Below are positions 41,708 to 51,795 of a stretch of 64,000 nt of DNA, in pieces. How positions within the stretch are numbered: the stretch's first letter is position 1; each line of letters starts with the position of its first letter. Under the pieces are notes generated by a model. The model worked only from the letters and a program-made list of their open reading frames with translations. It made no database searches and had not been told where the DNA came from. The stretch spans positions 111,499-175,498 of the forward strand of contig DERO01000007.1 in NCBI GenBank assembly GCA_002360945.1. Direction: 5' to 3'. Made by a program: the position numbers and the translations under genes. Source of the DNA: Leclercia adecarboxylata (GTDB taxonomy: Bacteria; Pseudomonadota; Gammaproteobacteria; Enterobacterales; Enterobacteriaceae).

Positions 41708-43369
41708 ATGACCGCTATGCGACTGCCCCAACGCGACCCCTATGCCCCTCGCGACTGGCAGCCTCACGAAAAGCCGATGCTGTTAGGCTCCCCGTCCACG
41801 CCAGTGCACAGCACCCCGAAACGCATCGCCTACGGGGTAGTGGGTTTACTGGTCTGCCTGACGGGGGCGCTGGGCAATGCGATGGTCGCGGCCAACCTGC
41901 AAAATTTGCAGGGCACCTTCGCCGCCTGGTCCACCGAGATCGCCTGGCTGCCTGCGGTCTACGTGATGACCAACGTGTCGATCAACCTGCTGCTGGTGAA
42001 GTTTCGCCAGCAGTTTGGCCTGCGCGCTTTCACCGAAGGCTTTCTGGTGCTGTATGTGCTGGTGACTTTCTTTCACCTGTTCGTCAACGATCTCAGCTCG
42101 GCCCTGATGGTGCGCGCCGCCCACGGCATGGTCGCCGCGGCGCTCAGCTCGCTAGGGATCTACTATCAGATCCAGGCCTGGCCGGCGAAACATCGCCTGA
42201 AGGCCCTGACCATCGGCATCACCGGTTCGTCGCTGGCGATCCCCATTGCGCGGCTGTTTTCCACCGAACTGCTGCAGCTGGACGAGTGGCGCGGGCTCTA
42301 CCTCTTTGAGCTGGGGCTGGCGCTGATCTCGCTGGGCTGCGTGATCGCCCTCAAGCTGCCCCCTGGCGACCGGCGCAAGGTATTCGAGAAGAAAGATTTC
42401 CTGACATTTATCCTGCTGGCCCCGGGGATGGCGCTGCTGTGTGCGGTGCTGTCGCTCGGACGGCTCGACTGGTGGTTTGAAGCGCCCTGGATCGGCTGGG
42501 CGCTGGCGGGTTCGCTGGTGCTGATTGTCTCGGCGGTGGTCTTTGAGCACAACCGCAGCAACCCGCTGCTGAATACCCGCTGGCTCTCCAGTGGCAGTAT
42601 CCTGCGCCTGGGGCTGATCATGCTGCTGATCCGCATCGTGCTGGCAGAGCAGAACACCGGGGTCATCGGCTGGCTGCAGTATGTCGGCCTGCAGAACGAA
42701 CAGATGACCCATCTGGCGTGGGCGATTTTTGCCGGGATCCTCTGCGGCATCGCCGCCAGCTGCCTGACCATCAAACCCACTAAACTTGCCTGGCCGATTA
42801 TCACCTCGCTGGTGCTGATGATTATCGCCTCGCTGCTCGACAGCCAGTCCACCAGCCTCACCCGCCCGGATCAGCTGATGCTAAGCCAGTTCCTGCTCGG
42901 GTTCGGCAGCGCCTTCTTCCTCGCCCCGGCGATGCTGGCCGGGATTGGCGGCGTGATTGCCGACCCGCGTAACCTCGTGAGCTTTTCGGTGCTGTTCGGC
43001 ATGAGCCAGAACATCGGCGGCCTGCTGGGTTCCGCTATTCTGGGCACCTTTCAGACCTGGCGCGAGAAGTACCACTCCGGCCTGCTGGCCGAACAGCTCA
43101 CCAGCCTCAACCCGCTGGTAAATGAACGCTTGCAGCTCTACAGCCAGATGTACCAGAGTCAGATTGGCGACAGCACCCTGCTGAGCACCCAGTCGGCGCT
43201 GCAACTGCAGACGGCCAGCACGCTGCAGGCAAATATTCTCGCTTACAACGATACTTACCTTCTGACGGCGGGCATTGCCACCGCCACGCTGGTCTGGATT
43301 TTATGGCGCTTGCTGCGCCTGCGCATCACTGCCCGTCTGGCACTGAAAAAGGCCACCGGCAGTCAGTAA
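41708..43369 (+). CDS. DHA2-family MFS efflux transporter of a tripartite pump
   Basis: A 553-residue transporter with about 14 predicted helices (EmrB/FarB class). After a hydrophilic N-terminus it reads VVGLLVCLTGALGNAMVAAN and TEIAWLPAVYVMTNVSINLL, and the conserved-like LVSFSVLFGMSQNIGGLLGS in the second half. It would export drugs or organic acids by proton antiport through the partner adaptor and outer-membrane factor encoded just downstream. ATG at 41708 or, three codons later, 41717; ribosome sites are weak for both. No regulator is adjacent. Confidence 0.82.
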   Translation: MTAMRLPQRDPYAPRDWQPHEKPMLLGSPSTPVHSTPKRIAYGVVGLLVCLTGALGNAMVAANLQNLQGTFAAWSTEIAWLPAVYVMTNVSINLLLVKFRQQFGLRAFTEGFLVLYVLVTFFHLFVNDLSSALMVRAAHGMVAAALSSLGIYYQIQAWPAKHRLKALTIGITGSSLAIPIARLFSTELLQLDEWRGLYLFELGLALISLGCVIALKLPPGDRRKVFEKKDFLTFILLAPGMALLCAVLSLGRLDWWFEAPWIGWALAGSLVLIVSAVVFEHNRSNPLLNTRWLSSGSILRLGLIMLLIRIVLAEQNTGVIGWLQYVGLQNEQMTHLAWAIFAGILCGIAASCLTIKPTKLAWPIITSLVLMIIASLLDSQSTSLTRPDQLMLSQFLLGFGSAFFLAPAMLAGIGGVIADPRNLVSFSVLFGMSQNIGGLLGSAILGTFQTWREKYHSGLLAEQLTSLNPLVNERLQLYSQMYQSQIGDSTLLSTQSALQLQTASTLQANILAYNDTYLLTAGIATATLVWILWRLLRLRITARLALKKATGSQ

Positions 43370-43402
43370 TGGATAAAAATTAATGATGTTTCTGGAGAAG
43401 TT

Positions 43403-44482
43403 ATGAGTCAGCAGGATGCCGCTAAAGAGCAGGCCAATACCCGTAATAATCTGCGCGTGGTGTCAATATTCGCCGCCGCCGCGATCGGCATCGTTGGCGT
43501 GCTGGTGATCCTCTACGCCTGGCAACTGCCGCCTTTTACCCGCCACGTCCAGTTCACCGATAACGCCTACGTGCGCGGCCAGACCACCTTTATCAGCCCC
43601 CAGGTGAACGGCTATATCACCGAGGTGAAGGTGCAGGATTTTGAACAGGTGAAGAAAGGCGACCTGCTGCTGCAGATCGACGATCGCATCTACCGCCAGC
43701 GGGTGCACCAGGCCGAGGCACAGCTGTCGATGAAAATTGCCGCCCTGAACAACAACCTGCAACAGCGTAAAAGCGCCGAAGCGGTGATCCAGCGTAACGA
43801 CGCGGCGCTGAAAAACGCCCGCGCCCAGAGCCAGAAAACTCAGGCCGACCTGAAGCGCGTTAAAGACTTAACCGCCGACGGCTCGCTGTCGATCCGCGAG
43901 CGGGATGCCGCCCTGGCGAGCGCCGCCCAGGGCAGCGCCGACATCGACCAGGCGAAAGCCACGCTGGAAATGTCGCGCCAGGATCTGCAGACCACCATCG
44001 TCAACCGCGCCGCGCTGGAGGCCGACGTCGAAAACGCGAAGGCGGCCCTTGAGCTGGCGCAGATCGACCTGCAGAACACCCGCATCGTGGCTCCGCGCGA
44101 CGGCCAGCTCGGGCAGATAGCCGTTCGACTGGGCGCCTACGTGACCGCCGGGACGCACCTCACCACCCTGGTGCCGCCGCAGCACTGGGTGATCGCCAAT
44201 ATCAAAGAGACCCAGCTGGCGGACCTGCGCGTCGGCCAGCCGGTGAAGTTCACCGTCGATGCCCTGAACGACAAAGCCTATGAAGGCCGGGTGCAGAGCA
44301 TCTCCCCCGCCACCGGGGTGGAGTTCAGCGCCATTACCCCGGATAACGCCACCGGTAACTTCGTCAAGATCGCCCAGCGTATTCCGGTGCGCATTGAGGT
44401 GCTTGGCAAGGCAGAGGACGCGGCGCGACTGCGCCCGGGGATGTCGGTGCAGGTAACGATTGATACCCGGGAGGCAGAATGA
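43403..44482 (+). CDS. HlyD/EmrA-family periplasmic adaptor
   Basis: A 359-residue membrane-fusion protein: one N-terminal membrane helix (about 20-40, VVSIFAAAAIGIVGVLVILY), a lipoyl half FTDNAYVRGQTTFISPQVNG, a long coiled coil (about 85-195), the second lipoyl half RIVAPRDGQLGQIAVRLGAY and a beta-barrel ending RLRPGMSVQVTID. It links the DHA2 pump to the outer-membrane factor. GGAG precedes the ATG; the stop overlaps the next gene by 4 bp (ATGA), so the two are translationally coupled. Confidence 0.85.
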   Translation: MSQQDAAKEQANTRNNLRVVSIFAAAAIGIVGVLVILYAWQLPPFTRHVQFTDNAYVRGQTTFISPQVNGYITEVKVQDFEQVKKGDLLLQIDDRIYRQRVHQAEAQLSMKIAALNNNLQQRKSAEAVIQRNDAALKNARAQSQKTQADLKRVKDLTADGSLSIRERDAALASAAQGSADIDQAKATLEMSRQDLQTTIVNRAALEADVENAKAALELAQIDLQNTRIVAPRDGQLGQIAVRLGAYVTAGTHLTTLVPPQHWVIANIKETQLADLRVGQPVKFTVDALNDKAYEGRVQSISPATGVEFSAITPDNATGNFVKIAQRIPVRIEVLGKAEDAARLRPGMSVQVTIDTREAE

Positions 44483-45855
44483 CCCGCCGCCCGCTTACCG
44501 CTCTGCTGATTGCCAGCGCCCTGAGCGCCTGCCAGTCGGTGGATGTCGCCCCGGCAAAACCGACATTGCAGATCCCCGCCCAGTGGCGGGCCAGCACCGG
44601 CCCTGCCAGCCCGGCAGAACAGCTGTGGTGGCGCAACTTTCACGACAATCAGCTCAACCACTATGTCGATCAGGCCCTGCGCAACAACAGCGACGTGCTG
44701 ATCGCCCGGGAGCGGATCAACGAGTATCAGGCGCGGGTCTATGCCAGCGAGGGCAATCTGTTTCCGACGCTGGATGCCAACCTGAATGCGGGTCGCGCCC
44801 GCTCCCAGTCGGCGGCCACCGGCTTGCCCACCTACGGCGCGCTGTACAAAGGCAGCCTGACCGCCAGCTATGACGTGGACATCTGGGGCGTGAACCGCCG
44901 CACCACCGATGCCGCTCAGGCAAGCCTCGAGGCGCAAAAGGCCGCCGCTGCGGCCGCGGATCTGACCGTGGCCTCCTCGGTGGCTTCAGGATACGTCACC
45001 CTGCTGGCGCTGGACGAGCAGCTCCGGGTAACGCAATCAACCCTCAAGGCGCGGGAAGAGGCCTTTAAGCTGGCGCAGCGGCAGTATCAGACCGGATACA
45101 GCTCGCGCCTGGAGCTGATGCAGTCCGACTCCGAACTGCGCTCGACGCGGGCGCAGATCCCGCAGGTACAGAATCAGATTGCCCGTCAGGAGAATGCCCT
45201 GACCCTGCTGCTGGGGGGCAACCCGGGGGCGATTGCCCGCAGCGCGGATTTCGACACCCTGACCCCGCTGCGCATCCCGTCGCAATTGCCTTCGTCGCTG
45301 CTTAATCGCCGCCCGGACATTGTGCAGGCGGAACGCCAGCTGATCGCCGCCGATGCCTCGCTGGCGTCCGCGCGCGCCAGCCTGCTGCCGTCGATCAACC
45401 TGACCGCGACCGGATCGATCCAGGATCGCACCCTGCCCGGCCTGCTGGACAACCCGCTGGAGCTGTGGAGCATCGGCGGCAGTATTCTGGCTCCTCTGCT
45501 GAACCGGCAGGCGCTGAACGCCCAGGTGGACATCGGCCAGTCGCAGCGCAACCAGGCGCTCTACAGTTATGAAAAAACCGTGCGCAACGCTTTCAAAGAG
45601 GTCAACGACAGCCTCGATGCCATCACCCGTTACGGCGAGCAGCTGACCGAGCTGGTGGCCCAGCAGGAGGTCGCCCAGGAGACATTGCGCATCGCCCAAA
45701 ACCGCTATAACAACGGCTATTCGTCCTATCTGGACGTGCTGGATGCCCAGCGGACGCTGTTCTCGGTGCAGACCAGCGTGGTGCAGGCGAAAAATAACCT
45801 GCTGCTGGCGCAGATCGATCTGTATAAGGCGCTCGGTGGTGGATGGTCGGCATAA
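44479..45855 (+). CDS. Outer-membrane efflux lipoprotein (NodT family)
   Basis: A 458-residue TolC-type outer-membrane factor with lipobox LSAC (Cys at 18 in IASALSACQ). The two efflux repeats show LTASYDVDIWGVNRRTTDAA (near 135), LLNRRPDIVQAERQLIAADA (near 275) and QNRYNNGYSSYLDVLDAQRT (near 413). Third gene of the MFS-driven tripartite pump, overlapping the adaptor gene. Distinct in sequence from the EefC-like protein at 22757, so the window encodes two complete tripartite systems of different energy-coupling class. Confidence 0.85.
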   Translation: MTRRPLTALLIASALSACQSVDVAPAKPTLQIPAQWRASTGPASPAEQLWWRNFHDNQLNHYVDQALRNNSDVLIARERINEYQARVYASEGNLFPTLDANLNAGRARSQSAATGLPTYGALYKGSLTASYDVDIWGVNRRTTDAAQASLEAQKAAAAAADLTVASSVASGYVTLLALDEQLRVTQSTLKAREEAFKLAQRQYQTGYSSRLELMQSDSELRSTRAQIPQVQNQIARQENALTLLLGGNPGAIARSADFDTLTPLRIPSQLPSSLLNRRPDIVQAERQLIAADASLASARASLLPSINLTATGSIQDRTLPGLLDNPLELWSIGGSILAPLLNRQALNAQVDIGQSQRNQALYSYEKTVRNAFKEVNDSLDAITRYGEQLTELVAQQEVAQETLRIAQNRYNNGYSSYLDVLDAQRTLFSVQTSVVQAKNNLLLAQIDLYKALGGGWSA

Positions 45856-45866
45856 TATGCCGGGGC

Positions 45867-45921
45867 TGTGCGGCCTGATGCCCTCACCCCGACCCTCTCC
45901 CACAGGGAGAGGGAGAAAACC
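45867..45921. repeat. GCGGCCTGATGCCCTCACCCC palindromic repeat, copy B
   Basis: Nearly identical to the element at 37346: TGTGCGGCCTGATGCCC, then the CCCTCTCCC-aca-GGGAGAGGG hairpin and GAGAAAACC. It lies 11 bp after the outer-membrane-factor stop and adjoins a REP unit (45922). Confidence 0.85.
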
Positions 45922-45952
45922 GTAGGCCCGTGCAAGCGTAGCGCCGCCGGGC
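45922..45952. repeat. REP unit adjoining the CCCTCACCCC repeat
   Basis: GTAGGCCCGTGCAAGCGTAG followed by CGCCGCCGGGC, the REP layout seen at 37305 and 46698 with one arm slightly degraded. The next gene starts 26 bp downstream. Confidence 0.7.
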
Positions 45953-45977
45953 AACGCTCTCACTAAGGGGTCAATCT

Positions 45978-46637
45978 ATGCAACAACAGTGGTCTGCCGT
46001 CGATAATTACATGATTTCCGAGCTTATTCCTCAGGATGAGGTGCTCCAGCAGGTGCTAGATAATAACCAGCGCGCCGGTTTACCGGCGCACGACGTCGCT
46101 GCCAATCAGGGTCAGCTGCTGGCGCTGTTTGTGCGCATGACTCAGGCCAGGCGCATTCTGGAGATTGGCACCCTGGGGGCCTACAGCAGCATCTGGATGG
46201 CGCGTGCCCTGCCGCCGGACGGACAACTGATTACCCTTGAGGCCGATCCCGTTCACGCGAAGGTCGCGCGCCAGAATATCCATCTGGCCGGGCTGGATTC
46301 GCGTATTGAGCTGATTGAAGGTCCGGCGCTGCTCTCCCTCGAACAGCTTGGCGAGGTCCCGCCGTTTGATTTGATCTTTATTGATGCCGACAAGCCGAAT
46401 AATCCGGGCTATCTGGAGTGGGCCCTGCACTACTCCCGGCCGGGAACGTTGATTATCGGTGACAACGTGGTGCGTGACGGGGAGGTGATTAACGGCCAGA
46501 GCGACGATGCCCGGGTGCACGGCGTGCGGCGGTTTATTGAGATGATTGGCGATAACCCGCGCCTGACCGCCACGGCGCTGCAGACGGTGGGCGTGAAGGG
46601 GTGGGATGGGTTTACGTTGGCGGTGGTCAACGGCTGA
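45978..46637 (+). CDS. SAM-dependent O-methyltransferase (family 3, CCoAOMT-like)
   Basis: A 219-residue class I methyltransferase: SAM motif I ILEIGTLGAYSSIWMARALP (near 60-79), acidic strand-2 LITLEADPVHA, and the metal-binding IFIDADKPNNPGYLEWAL (near 135) characteristic of catechol/caffeoyl-CoA-type O-methyltransferases that need Mg2+. It probably methylates a small catechol or phenolic compound. AAGGGG precedes the ATG. It lies between REP-containing gaps and is convergent with hrpA, so it is probably transcribed alone. Confidence 0.85.
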   Translation: MQQQWSAVDNYMISELIPQDEVLQQVLDNNQRAGLPAHDVAANQGQLLALFVRMTQARRILEIGTLGAYSSIWMARALPPDGQLITLEADPVHAKVARQNIHLAGLDSRIELIEGPALLSLEQLGEVPPFDLIFIDADKPNNPGYLEWALHYSRPGTLIIGDNVVRDGEVINGQSDDARVHGVRRFIEMIGDNPRLTATALQTVGVKGWDGFTLAVVNG

Positions 46638-46642
46638 GGAAA

Positions 46643-46692
46643 TGTGCGGCCTGATGCCCTCACCCCGACCCTCTCCCACAGGGAGAGGGAGG
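46643..46692. repeat. GCGGCCTGATGCCCTCACCCC palindromic repeat, copy C
   Basis: Same element as at 37346 and 45867, again with CCCTCTCCC-aca-GGGAGAGGG, 6 bp after the methyltransferase stop and 6 bp before a REP unit. Confidence 0.85.
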
Positions 46693-46697
46693 ACTCC

Positions 46698-46735
46698 GTA
46701 GGCCGGGCAAGCGCATGCGCCGCCCGGCGTTTTTT
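46698..46735 (+). terminator. REP unit with T-run, probable terminator
   Basis: GTAGGCCGGGCAAGCGCATG and CGCCGCCCGGC form the REP palindrome (46698-46729), followed directly by TTTTTT. It overlaps the hrpA stop codon and would end the rightward methyltransferase transcript. Confidence 0.7.
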
Positions 46736-49700
46736 AGGCCGAAATCTGCTCCATCGCCTGCAAGATACGCTTGTCGGAGATCGGATACGGCGTCCCCAGC
46801 TGCTGCGCAAAGAAACTGACGCGCAACTCTTCGATCATCCAGCGGATCTCCTGCACGTCTTCGTCATCGCGGCGGGCCGGCGGCAGCTTGTTGAGCCACT
46901 GCTGCCAGCGCTGTTGCACGCTCTCTACCTTCAGCATCTGCGCCCGGTCGCGGTGTGGATCGATGGCCATCTTCTCGAGACGTTTTTCAATCGCCTGCAG
47001 ATAGCGCAGCGTATCGCCTAAACGCTTGTAGCCGTTGCCGGTGACAAACCCGCGATAGACCAGCCCCGCCATCTGGGCTTTTACGTCCGACAGCCCCAGC
47101 GCCATGGTCATATCCACCCGCCCTTTCAGGCGCTTGTTGATATTGAACACTGCGGTAAGGATCTGCTCCACCTGCTTCGCAATGTTGACCACCGTCTCGT
47201 TAAGCTCGGCGCGCACCTTGTCGTGCAGCTTCGCAAAGCCCTCTTCGGTCCACACCGGGCCGCCTGCGGCGTTGATCAGCTGATCCACGCCGCAGGAGAT
47301 GCAGTCGTCGATCAGATCCAGCACCTTGCCGTACGGGTTAAAGTAGAGCCCCAGCTTGGCTTTGTTCGGCAGCTTCTCGTGCAGATATTTGATCGGCGAC
47401 GGGATGTTCAGCAGCAGTAAACGGCGCAGCCCGCGCCACATCGCCTGCTGCTGCTCCTGCGGGTTATCGAACAGCTTGATCGCCACGCTGTCGCGCTCGT
47501 CCACCAGCGCCGGCCAGGCTTTCACCTTGTAGTTGCCGCGCTTCTGCTCGTAGCTTTCTGGCAGCTGACCAAAGCTCCAGATATGCAGCCCGCTCTGCTC
47601 GATCCCGTCGTCGGCCACGGCGGAGAGGGTCTCTTGCACTTTGCCTTTCAGCGCGTCTTTCAGCTCGGTGAGGGAACGGCCCTCCTGCAATTTCTTATTC
47701 TTCTCGTCGACGACGCGGAAGCTAATTTTCAGGTGATCGGGCACCTGATCCCAGTGCCAGTCTTCCCGGTCAATGGTCACGCCCGTCATCCGGCGCAGTT
47801 CGCGCTCCAGCGAATCCAGCAGCGGCAGCTCCAGCGGCGTCACGCGGCCTAAGAACGCCTCGGCGTAGTTCGGGGCGGGCACAAAGTTGCGACGCACCGG
47901 CTTCGGCAGAGATTTGATCAGGGCGATAATCAGCTCACGACGCAGGCCGGGAATTTGCCACTCGAAACCGCTCTCCTCCACCTGATTCAGCAGCGGCAGC
48001 GGGATGTGAACGGTGACGCCGTCGGCATCGGTGCCCGGTTCAAACTGGTAGCTCAGGCGCAGCTTGAGGTTGCCCTGATGCCAGAAGTTCGGGTAATCGA
48101 GCTTGCTGACCTGCTCCGCCCCCTCTTTGATCAACATGCTCTTTTCAAAGTTGAGCAGATCCGGGGTGTCGCGACTGACCTTTTTCCACCAGCTGTCGAA
48201 GTGGCGGGCCGAGACCACTTCGTGGCTGATACGCTGGTCGTAAAACTCAAACAGCGTCTCGTCATCCACCAGAATGTCGCGGCGACGGGTTTTGTGCTCC
48301 AGCTCTTCCACTTCGCTGCGCAGCTTCAGGTTTTCCCGGAAGAAGGCGTGGCGGGTCTGCCAGTCGCCCTCCACCAGCGCGTGGCGGATAAACAGCTCGC
48401 GGGAAAGCGCCGGGTCGATCTGGCTGTAGTTAACCTTACGCGCGGCGACGACCGGCAGGCCGTAAACGGTAACCTTTTCGGTCGCCATCACCGCGCCCTG
48501 CGCCCGCTCCCAGTGCGGCTCACTGTAAGAGCGTTTCAGCAGATGTTGCGCCACCGGCTCGACCCACTCCGGATCGATACGCGCGGCAATGCGGCCCCAC
48601 AGGCGGCTGGTCTCTACCAGCTCGGCCACCATCGTCCACTTCGGCGGCTTCTTGAACAAACCAGAGCCCGGGAAGATGGAGAAGCGGGCGTTACGCGCGC
48701 CGGTAAACTCCTGCTTATCGGCATCTTTCATCCCGATATGCGACAGCAGACCGGTCAGCAGCGCGATATGAATTTCGCGGTACTCCGCCGGTTCGCTGTT
48801 CACCGGAATGCCCAGCTCTTTCACCACCTGACGCAGCTGGGTGTAGATATCCTGCCACTCGCGCACTCGCAGATAGTTGAGGAAATCCAGCTTGCACTGG
48901 CGGCGGAACTGGTTCGAGGAGAGCGCTTTCTGCTGCTCCCCGATGTAGTTCCACAGGTTCACAAAGGCGAGGAAATCGGACTCTTTATCGTGGAAGCGGC
49001 GGTGTTTCTCGTCGGAGGCCTGCTGCTTGTCCATCGGGCGCTCGCGCGGATCCTGAATGGAGAGCGCCGAGGTGATGATCATCGCCTCGCGCACGCAGCC
49101 GTGTTTTTGCGCCTCCAGCACCATCCGCGCCAGACGCGGATCCACCGGCAGCTGGCTGAGCTGACGGCCCTGCGGGGTCAGCTTGTAGGCGGTGGCCTGC
49201 TCGTCGGTGGTGATCGCCCCCAGCTCTTCCAGCAGACGTACGCCGTCCTGAATGTTGCGTTTGTCCGGCGCTTCAACAAACGGGAACGCCGCGATGTCGC
49301 CCAGCCCGAGGGCGGTCATCTGCAGAATAACCGACGCCAGGTTGGTGCGCAGAATTTCCGGGTCGGTAAATTCCGGACGCGACAGGAAATCGTCTTCCGA
49401 ATAGAGACGAATACAGATCCCTTCCGAGACGCGTCCGCAGCGGCCCTTACGCTGGTTGGCCGAGGCCTGGGACACCGGCTCAATCGGCAGACGCTGCACC
49501 TTGGTGCGGTAGCTGTAGCGGCTGATGCGCGCCGTGCCGGGGTCAATGACGTATTTAATGCCCGGTACGGTCAGAGAGGTTTCCGCCACGTTGGTCGCCA
49601 GCACGATGCGGCGGCCGCTGTGCGACTGGAACACGCGGTTCTGCTCGCTGTTGGAGAGACGTGCGTACAGCGGCAAAATTTCGGTATGGCGCAGGTCGCG

Positions 49701-50636
49701 CTTGCTGAGCGCGTCGGCGGTATCGCGGATCTCGCGCTCACCGCTCATAAAGATCAGGATATCGCCCGGGCTTTCATTGCCCAGCTCGTCCACCGCGTCG
49801 AAGATGGCCTGGAGCTGATCGCGCTCGGTGTCGTCGGCGTCTTCCACCATCGGACGGTAACGCACTTCTACCGGGTAAGTACGGCCCGAAACCTCGATAA
49901 TCGGCGCATTGTTAAAGTGGCGCGAAAAACGTTCCGGGTCGATGGTCGCCGAGGTGATGATCACTTTCAGATCCGGACGACGCGGCAGCAGCTCCCGCAG
50001 ATAGCCCAGCAGGAAGTCGATGTTCAGGCTGCGCTCGTGCGCTTCATCGATAATGATGGTGTCGTACTGCATCAGCAGACGGTCCTGCTGAATTTCGGCC
50101 AGCAGGATCCCGTCGGTCATCAGTTTGACCATGGTGTTGTCGCTGACGTGATCGCTGAAGCGCACCTTATAACCGATACAGCCGCCCGGCTCGGTTTGCA
50201 GCTCTTCGGCAATACGGTTCGCCACGGTACGCGCCGCCAGACGCCTCGGCTGGGTGTGGCCGATCAGGCCTTTGATCCCACGCCCCAGCTCCATACAGAT
50301 TTTCGGCAGCTGGGTGGTTTTACCGGAGCCGGTCTCTCCCGCCACGATCACCACCTGGTGATCGCGCACGGCTTCAAGAATTTCCTGTTTCTTCTGGCTG
50401 ACGGGCAGGTTTTCCGGGTAGGTGATGGCCGGACGCGCGGCTTCGCGCAGCACGACCTTACCCGCTGCCTGCTCAATCTCTTTTGCCATCTCCTGGTAGA
50501 TGGCCTGTTGTGCATCAGGATTTTTAACCTTCTTCACCCCATGCAGACGGCGGGCAAAGCGCTGTTTGTCACGCAGCATCAGCGGATCCAGCTGTTGCAG
50601 GAGCATCGGGAAGGTTAATTTTCGTTGTTCTGTCAT
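46734..50636 (-). CDS. hrpA: ATP-dependent RNA helicase HrpA (DEAH box)
   Basis: A 1300-residue DEAH/RHA helicase of normal E. coli HrpA length. Visible motifs: Walker A GETGSGKT (100-107), IIIDEAHERSLN (DEAH near 197), SATIDPERFS (motif III), LATNVAETSLTVPGIKYVID, and QRKGRCGRVSEGICIRLY (motif VI), followed by the winged-helix/HA2 region and the long DUF3418 C-terminus. E. coli HrpA acts on mRNA and in rescue of stalled ribosomes. It is divergent from azoR as in E. coli. The antisense strand contains an 887-codon open frame that is only a shadow. Confidence 0.97.
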   Translation of the reverse strand: MTEQRKLTFPMLLQQLDPLMLRDKQRFARRLHGVKKVKNPDAQQAIYQEMAKEIEQAAGKVVLREAARPAITYPENLPVSQKKQEILEAVRDHQVVIVAGETGSGKTTQLPKICMELGRGIKGLIGHTQPRRLAARTVANRIAEELQTEPGGCIGYKVRFSDHVSDNTMVKLMTDGILLAEIQQDRLLMQYDTIIIDEAHERSLNIDFLLGYLRELLPRRPDLKVIITSATIDPERFSRHFNNAPIIEVSGRTYPVEVRYRPMVEDADDTERDQLQAIFDAVDELGNESPGDILIFMSGEREIRDTADALSKRDLRHTEILPLYARLSNSEQNRVFQSHSGRRIVLATNVAETSLTVPGIKYVIDPGTARISRYSYRTKVQRLPIEPVSQASANQRKGRCGRVSEGICIRLYSEDDFLSRPEFTDPEILRTNLASVILQMTALGLGDIAAFPFVEAPDKRNIQDGVRLLEELGAITTDEQATAYKLTPQGRQLSQLPVDPRLARMVLEAQKHGCVREAMIITSALSIQDPRERPMDKQQASDEKHRRFHDKESDFLAFVNLWNYIGEQQKALSSNQFRRQCKLDFLNYLRVREWQDIYTQLRQVVKELGIPVNSEPAEYREIHIALLTGLLSHIGMKDADKQEFTGARNARFSIFPGSGLFKKPPKWTMVAELVETSRLWGRIAARIDPEWVEPVAQHLLKRSYSEPHWERAQGAVMATEKVTVYGLPVVAARKVNYSQIDPALSRELFIRHALVEGDWQTRHAFFRENLKLRSEVEELEHKTRRRDILVDDETLFEFYDQRISHEVVSARHFDSWWKKVSRDTPDLLNFEKSMLIKEGAEQVSKLDYPNFWHQGNLKLRLSYQFEPGTDADGVTVHIPLPLLNQVEESGFEWQIPGLRRELIIALIKSLPKPVRRNFVPAPNYAEAFLGRVTPLELPLLDSLERELRRMTGVTIDREDWHWDQVPDHLKISFRVVDEKNKKLQEGRSLTELKDALKGKVQETLSAVADDGIEQSGLHIWSFGQLPESYEQKRGNYKVKAWPALVDERDSVAIKLFDNPQEQQQAMWRGLRRLLLLNIPSPIKYLHEKLPNKAKLGLYFNPYGKVLDLIDDCISCGVDQLINAAGGPVWTEEGFAKLHDKVRAELNETVVNIAKQVEQILTAVFNINKRLKGRVDMTMALGLSDVKAQMAGLVYRGFVTGNGYKRLGDTLRYLQAIEKRLEKMAIDPHRDRAQMLKVESVQQRWQQWLNKLPPARRDDEDVQEIRWMIEELRVSFFAQQLGTPYPISDKRILQAMEQISA

Positions 50637-50827
50637 AGCGTTAACGGGCAGTGCACTGCCGGATAAAATCTCTTTTTAATGATTGATATAGAGTACCACA
50701 TTGGCGGTTTTTGCGCCTTATTCAAAAATTTCGAACATAGGCTTCGATATATTGCGCTATCCCTGCGACAGGATTGTGAATAGAGTGTCAGCAAGCAACG
50801 GGGCAACCCCCCTCATCAAATACATAA

Positions 50828-51445
<618 letters not shown>

Positions 51446-51452
51446 GATTTCC

Positions 51453-51480
51453 GACGCCCCCCTCCCGGGGGGCGTTTTTT
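51453..51480 (+). terminator. Intrinsic terminator of azoR
   Basis: ACGCCCCCC / GGGGGGCGT stem with a short CT-rich loop followed by six T residues, 8 bp after the azoR stop. Confidence 0.9.
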
Positions 51481-51594
51481 ATTCCCCTGCCTTATCCCAC
51501 AGCTTTACGAGACGCCTCGTAGAATCAGTATTTCTTTTTTACGAACTGGCTGCGCATTAAATGGTCGTTTTAACGAAGCGAACAGCGGAAATGA

Positions 51595-51628
51595 AAAAGC
51601 CCCAGCAATATATTTTGCCGGGGCTTTT
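51595..51628 (-). terminator. Bidirectional intrinsic terminator in the azoR-paaY gap
   Basis: AAAAGCCCCaGC and GCcGGGGCTTTT form a stem with one mismatch and an AT-rich loop. The T-run is longer on the leftward strand (five T), so it most likely ends a leftward transcript; it could also work rightward (four T). Confidence 0.75.
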
Positions 51629-51795
51629 AGGGTACTACCAAATTAATATTTAACATTCATCAACTTAATTACACTACAACTTCTAAGATGTACGTATTCT
51701 CACAGGATTACCGATAAAACAAGTTAACGCTACCTCCTTTGATAAGTATGTGAAATAACATCATTTCCTGTCGTGTACATCACCCACGCGATATA

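Noticed and set aside
47955..50618. 887-codon rightward open frame opposite hrpA
   Set aside because: It is the antisense shadow of the GC-rich hrpA gene: histidine/arginine-rich, no ribosome site, no recognisable domain, while hrpA on the other strand has every helicase motif.
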